This document shows, piece after piece, positions 16,181 through 16,521 of a stretch of DNA of 16,521 nt. A program made the translations under genes and the position numbers. Origin of the DNA: an uncultured Clostridia bacterium (GTDB lineage Bacteria > Bacillota > Clostridia > Christensenellales > Aristaeellaceae); NCBI GenBank assembly GCA_937886445.1, contig CALGBY010000031.1:1-16521 (forward strand). Direction: 5' to 3'. Each line of letters starts with the position of its first letter. Positions within the stretch are counted from its first letter, which is position 1. The notes below the pieces were generated by a model. It ran no database searches. It was not told the DNA's origin and saw nothing but the letters and a program-made list of their open reading frames with translations.

Positions 16181-16208
16181 ATTATATACCCCTTTATCAG
16201 GAAATCAA
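16181..16208 (-). promoter_or_regulatory. Sigma-A type promoter of the rpiB-like gene
   Basis: On the minus strand, TTGATT (16208-16203) and TATAAT (16186-16181) are separated by 16 bases, about 40 bases upstream of the start codon. Transcription would start near 16174. Confidence 0.7.
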
Positions 16209-16305
16209 CCGCCGGATCGAAAAAAGAAATAATCACGAAAATAAAAAAATCGTACCGTTGGCTGAAAAACATGGTATGGGGGAGAGCAGAAGGAGGGTAT
16301 CCACG

Positions 16306-16377
16306 ATGTTTTCGGACAGAAACACGAATGATACTTTTCTGTCACCTGCCGGGATCATAATAAAGCACGAACAATAA
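16306..16377 (+). CDS. Possible 23-residue small ORF
   Basis: An ATG at 16306 follows AGGAGGG (16291-16297) with an 8-base gap, a strong ribosome binding site, and runs 23 codons to TAA at 16375. The peptide starts MFSDRNTNDT and ends IIIKHEQ; it resembles nothing I know, and has no signal or membrane segment. A short GAACAAT/ATTGTTC hairpin (16369-16388) overlaps its end. No clear plus-strand promoter was found directly upstream. Otherwise, the region 16209-16449 is AT-rich with nothing else recognisable. Confidence 0.25.
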   Translation: MFSDRNTNDTFLSPAGIIIKHEQ

Positions 16378-16449
16378 TGACATTGTTCCTTCTGAACGAT
16401 CACAAAACAGCTAAGTAAAGATAAAATTAAAAATCCGCGAAAAAAAGTG

Positions 16450-16478
16450 TTGACAGGAGGGGGGAGAAGTGTTATTAT
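16450..16478 (+). promoter_or_regulatory. Strong promoter, probably of a ribosomal RNA operon
   Basis: TTGACA (16450-16455), 17 bases, then TATTAT (16473-16478), preceded by an A-rich UP-like stretch (16415-16447). The downstream leader is GC-rich and ends in GACCTTGAAAA, similar to the leader sequence found ahead of 16S rRNA in many Bacillota. The window ends before any rRNA sequence, so the identity of the transcript is inferred. Confidence 0.65.
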
Positions 16479-16521
16479 ATTCAAGCGCTCGCGAGAAGCG
16501 GGCGGGGCAGGACCTTGAAAA

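Noticed and set aside
15664..16377. 237-codon plus-strand frame opposite the rpiB-like gene
   Set aside because: The opposite strand encodes a clear RpiB family protein with promoter and AAGGAGG site; only the last 23 codons, with their own ribosome binding site, were kept as a weak small ORF.
16369..16388. GAACAAT/ATTGTTC hairpin as a terminator
   Set aside because: The stem is only 7 base pairs, AT-rich and not followed by a T-run.

Overview
The window looks like chromosomal DNA from a Gram-positive member of the Clostridia (Bacillota) with a moderately GC-rich genome. The evidence is the strong AAAGGAG/AAGGAGG ribosome binding sites, sigma-A type promoters with 16-17 base spacers, the comEC-holA-rsmG gene order, a WalJ/YycJ-type metallohydrolase, a 7TM hybrid histidine kinase and LacI-sensor/c-di-GMP architecture. 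No phage, plasmid or CRISPR signature is seen. Species cannot be named from the sequence.

Layout. (1) 1-2650: a monocistronic hybrid sensor kinase (7 TM segments, PAS-like region, HisKA, HATPase, receiver) with its own promoter and a terminator that probably serves both strands. (2) 2698-3851, minus strand: a GT4-type glycosyltransferase with its own promoter. (3) 3969-9622: a tight plus-strand housekeeping operon of walJ-like MBL hydrolase, YhfI-like MBL hydrolase, comEC, holA and rsmG; several start codons overlap the previous stop. The first three genes all carry a metallo-beta-lactamase fold. (4) 9666-15645: a second plus-strand operon with a near-consensus promoter, encoding a DUF3783-type protein, a NodB-type polysaccharide deacetylase without a signal peptide, a very large multidomain c-di-GMP phosphodiesterase and a HAD phosphatase, closed by a terminator hairpin. 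A 164-base MITE-like element flanked by TA sits exactly at the 3' end of the deacetylase. (5) 15667-16208, minus strand: an RpiB-type sugar-phosphate isomerase with its promoter. (6) 16209-16521: non-coding apart from one weakly supported small ORF, ending in a strong promoter that probably drives a ribosomal RNA operon just outside the window.

The most unusual object is the 1294-residue protein at 11004-14888. It joins a LacI/PBP1-like ligand-binding domain (no DNA-binding helix-turn-helix), a GAF-like region, a degenerate GGDEF domain, an apparently catalytically complete EAL domain and a roughly 400-residue C-terminal region. That last region resembles the repeat-rich beta-helix part of secreted surface proteins, yet the protein has no signal peptide or membrane segment. 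The second notable point is the MITE-like insertion: it replaced the last two codons and the stop of the deacetylase with five codons and a stop taken from its own terminal repeat, and it separated two genes that would otherwise lie 28 bases apart.
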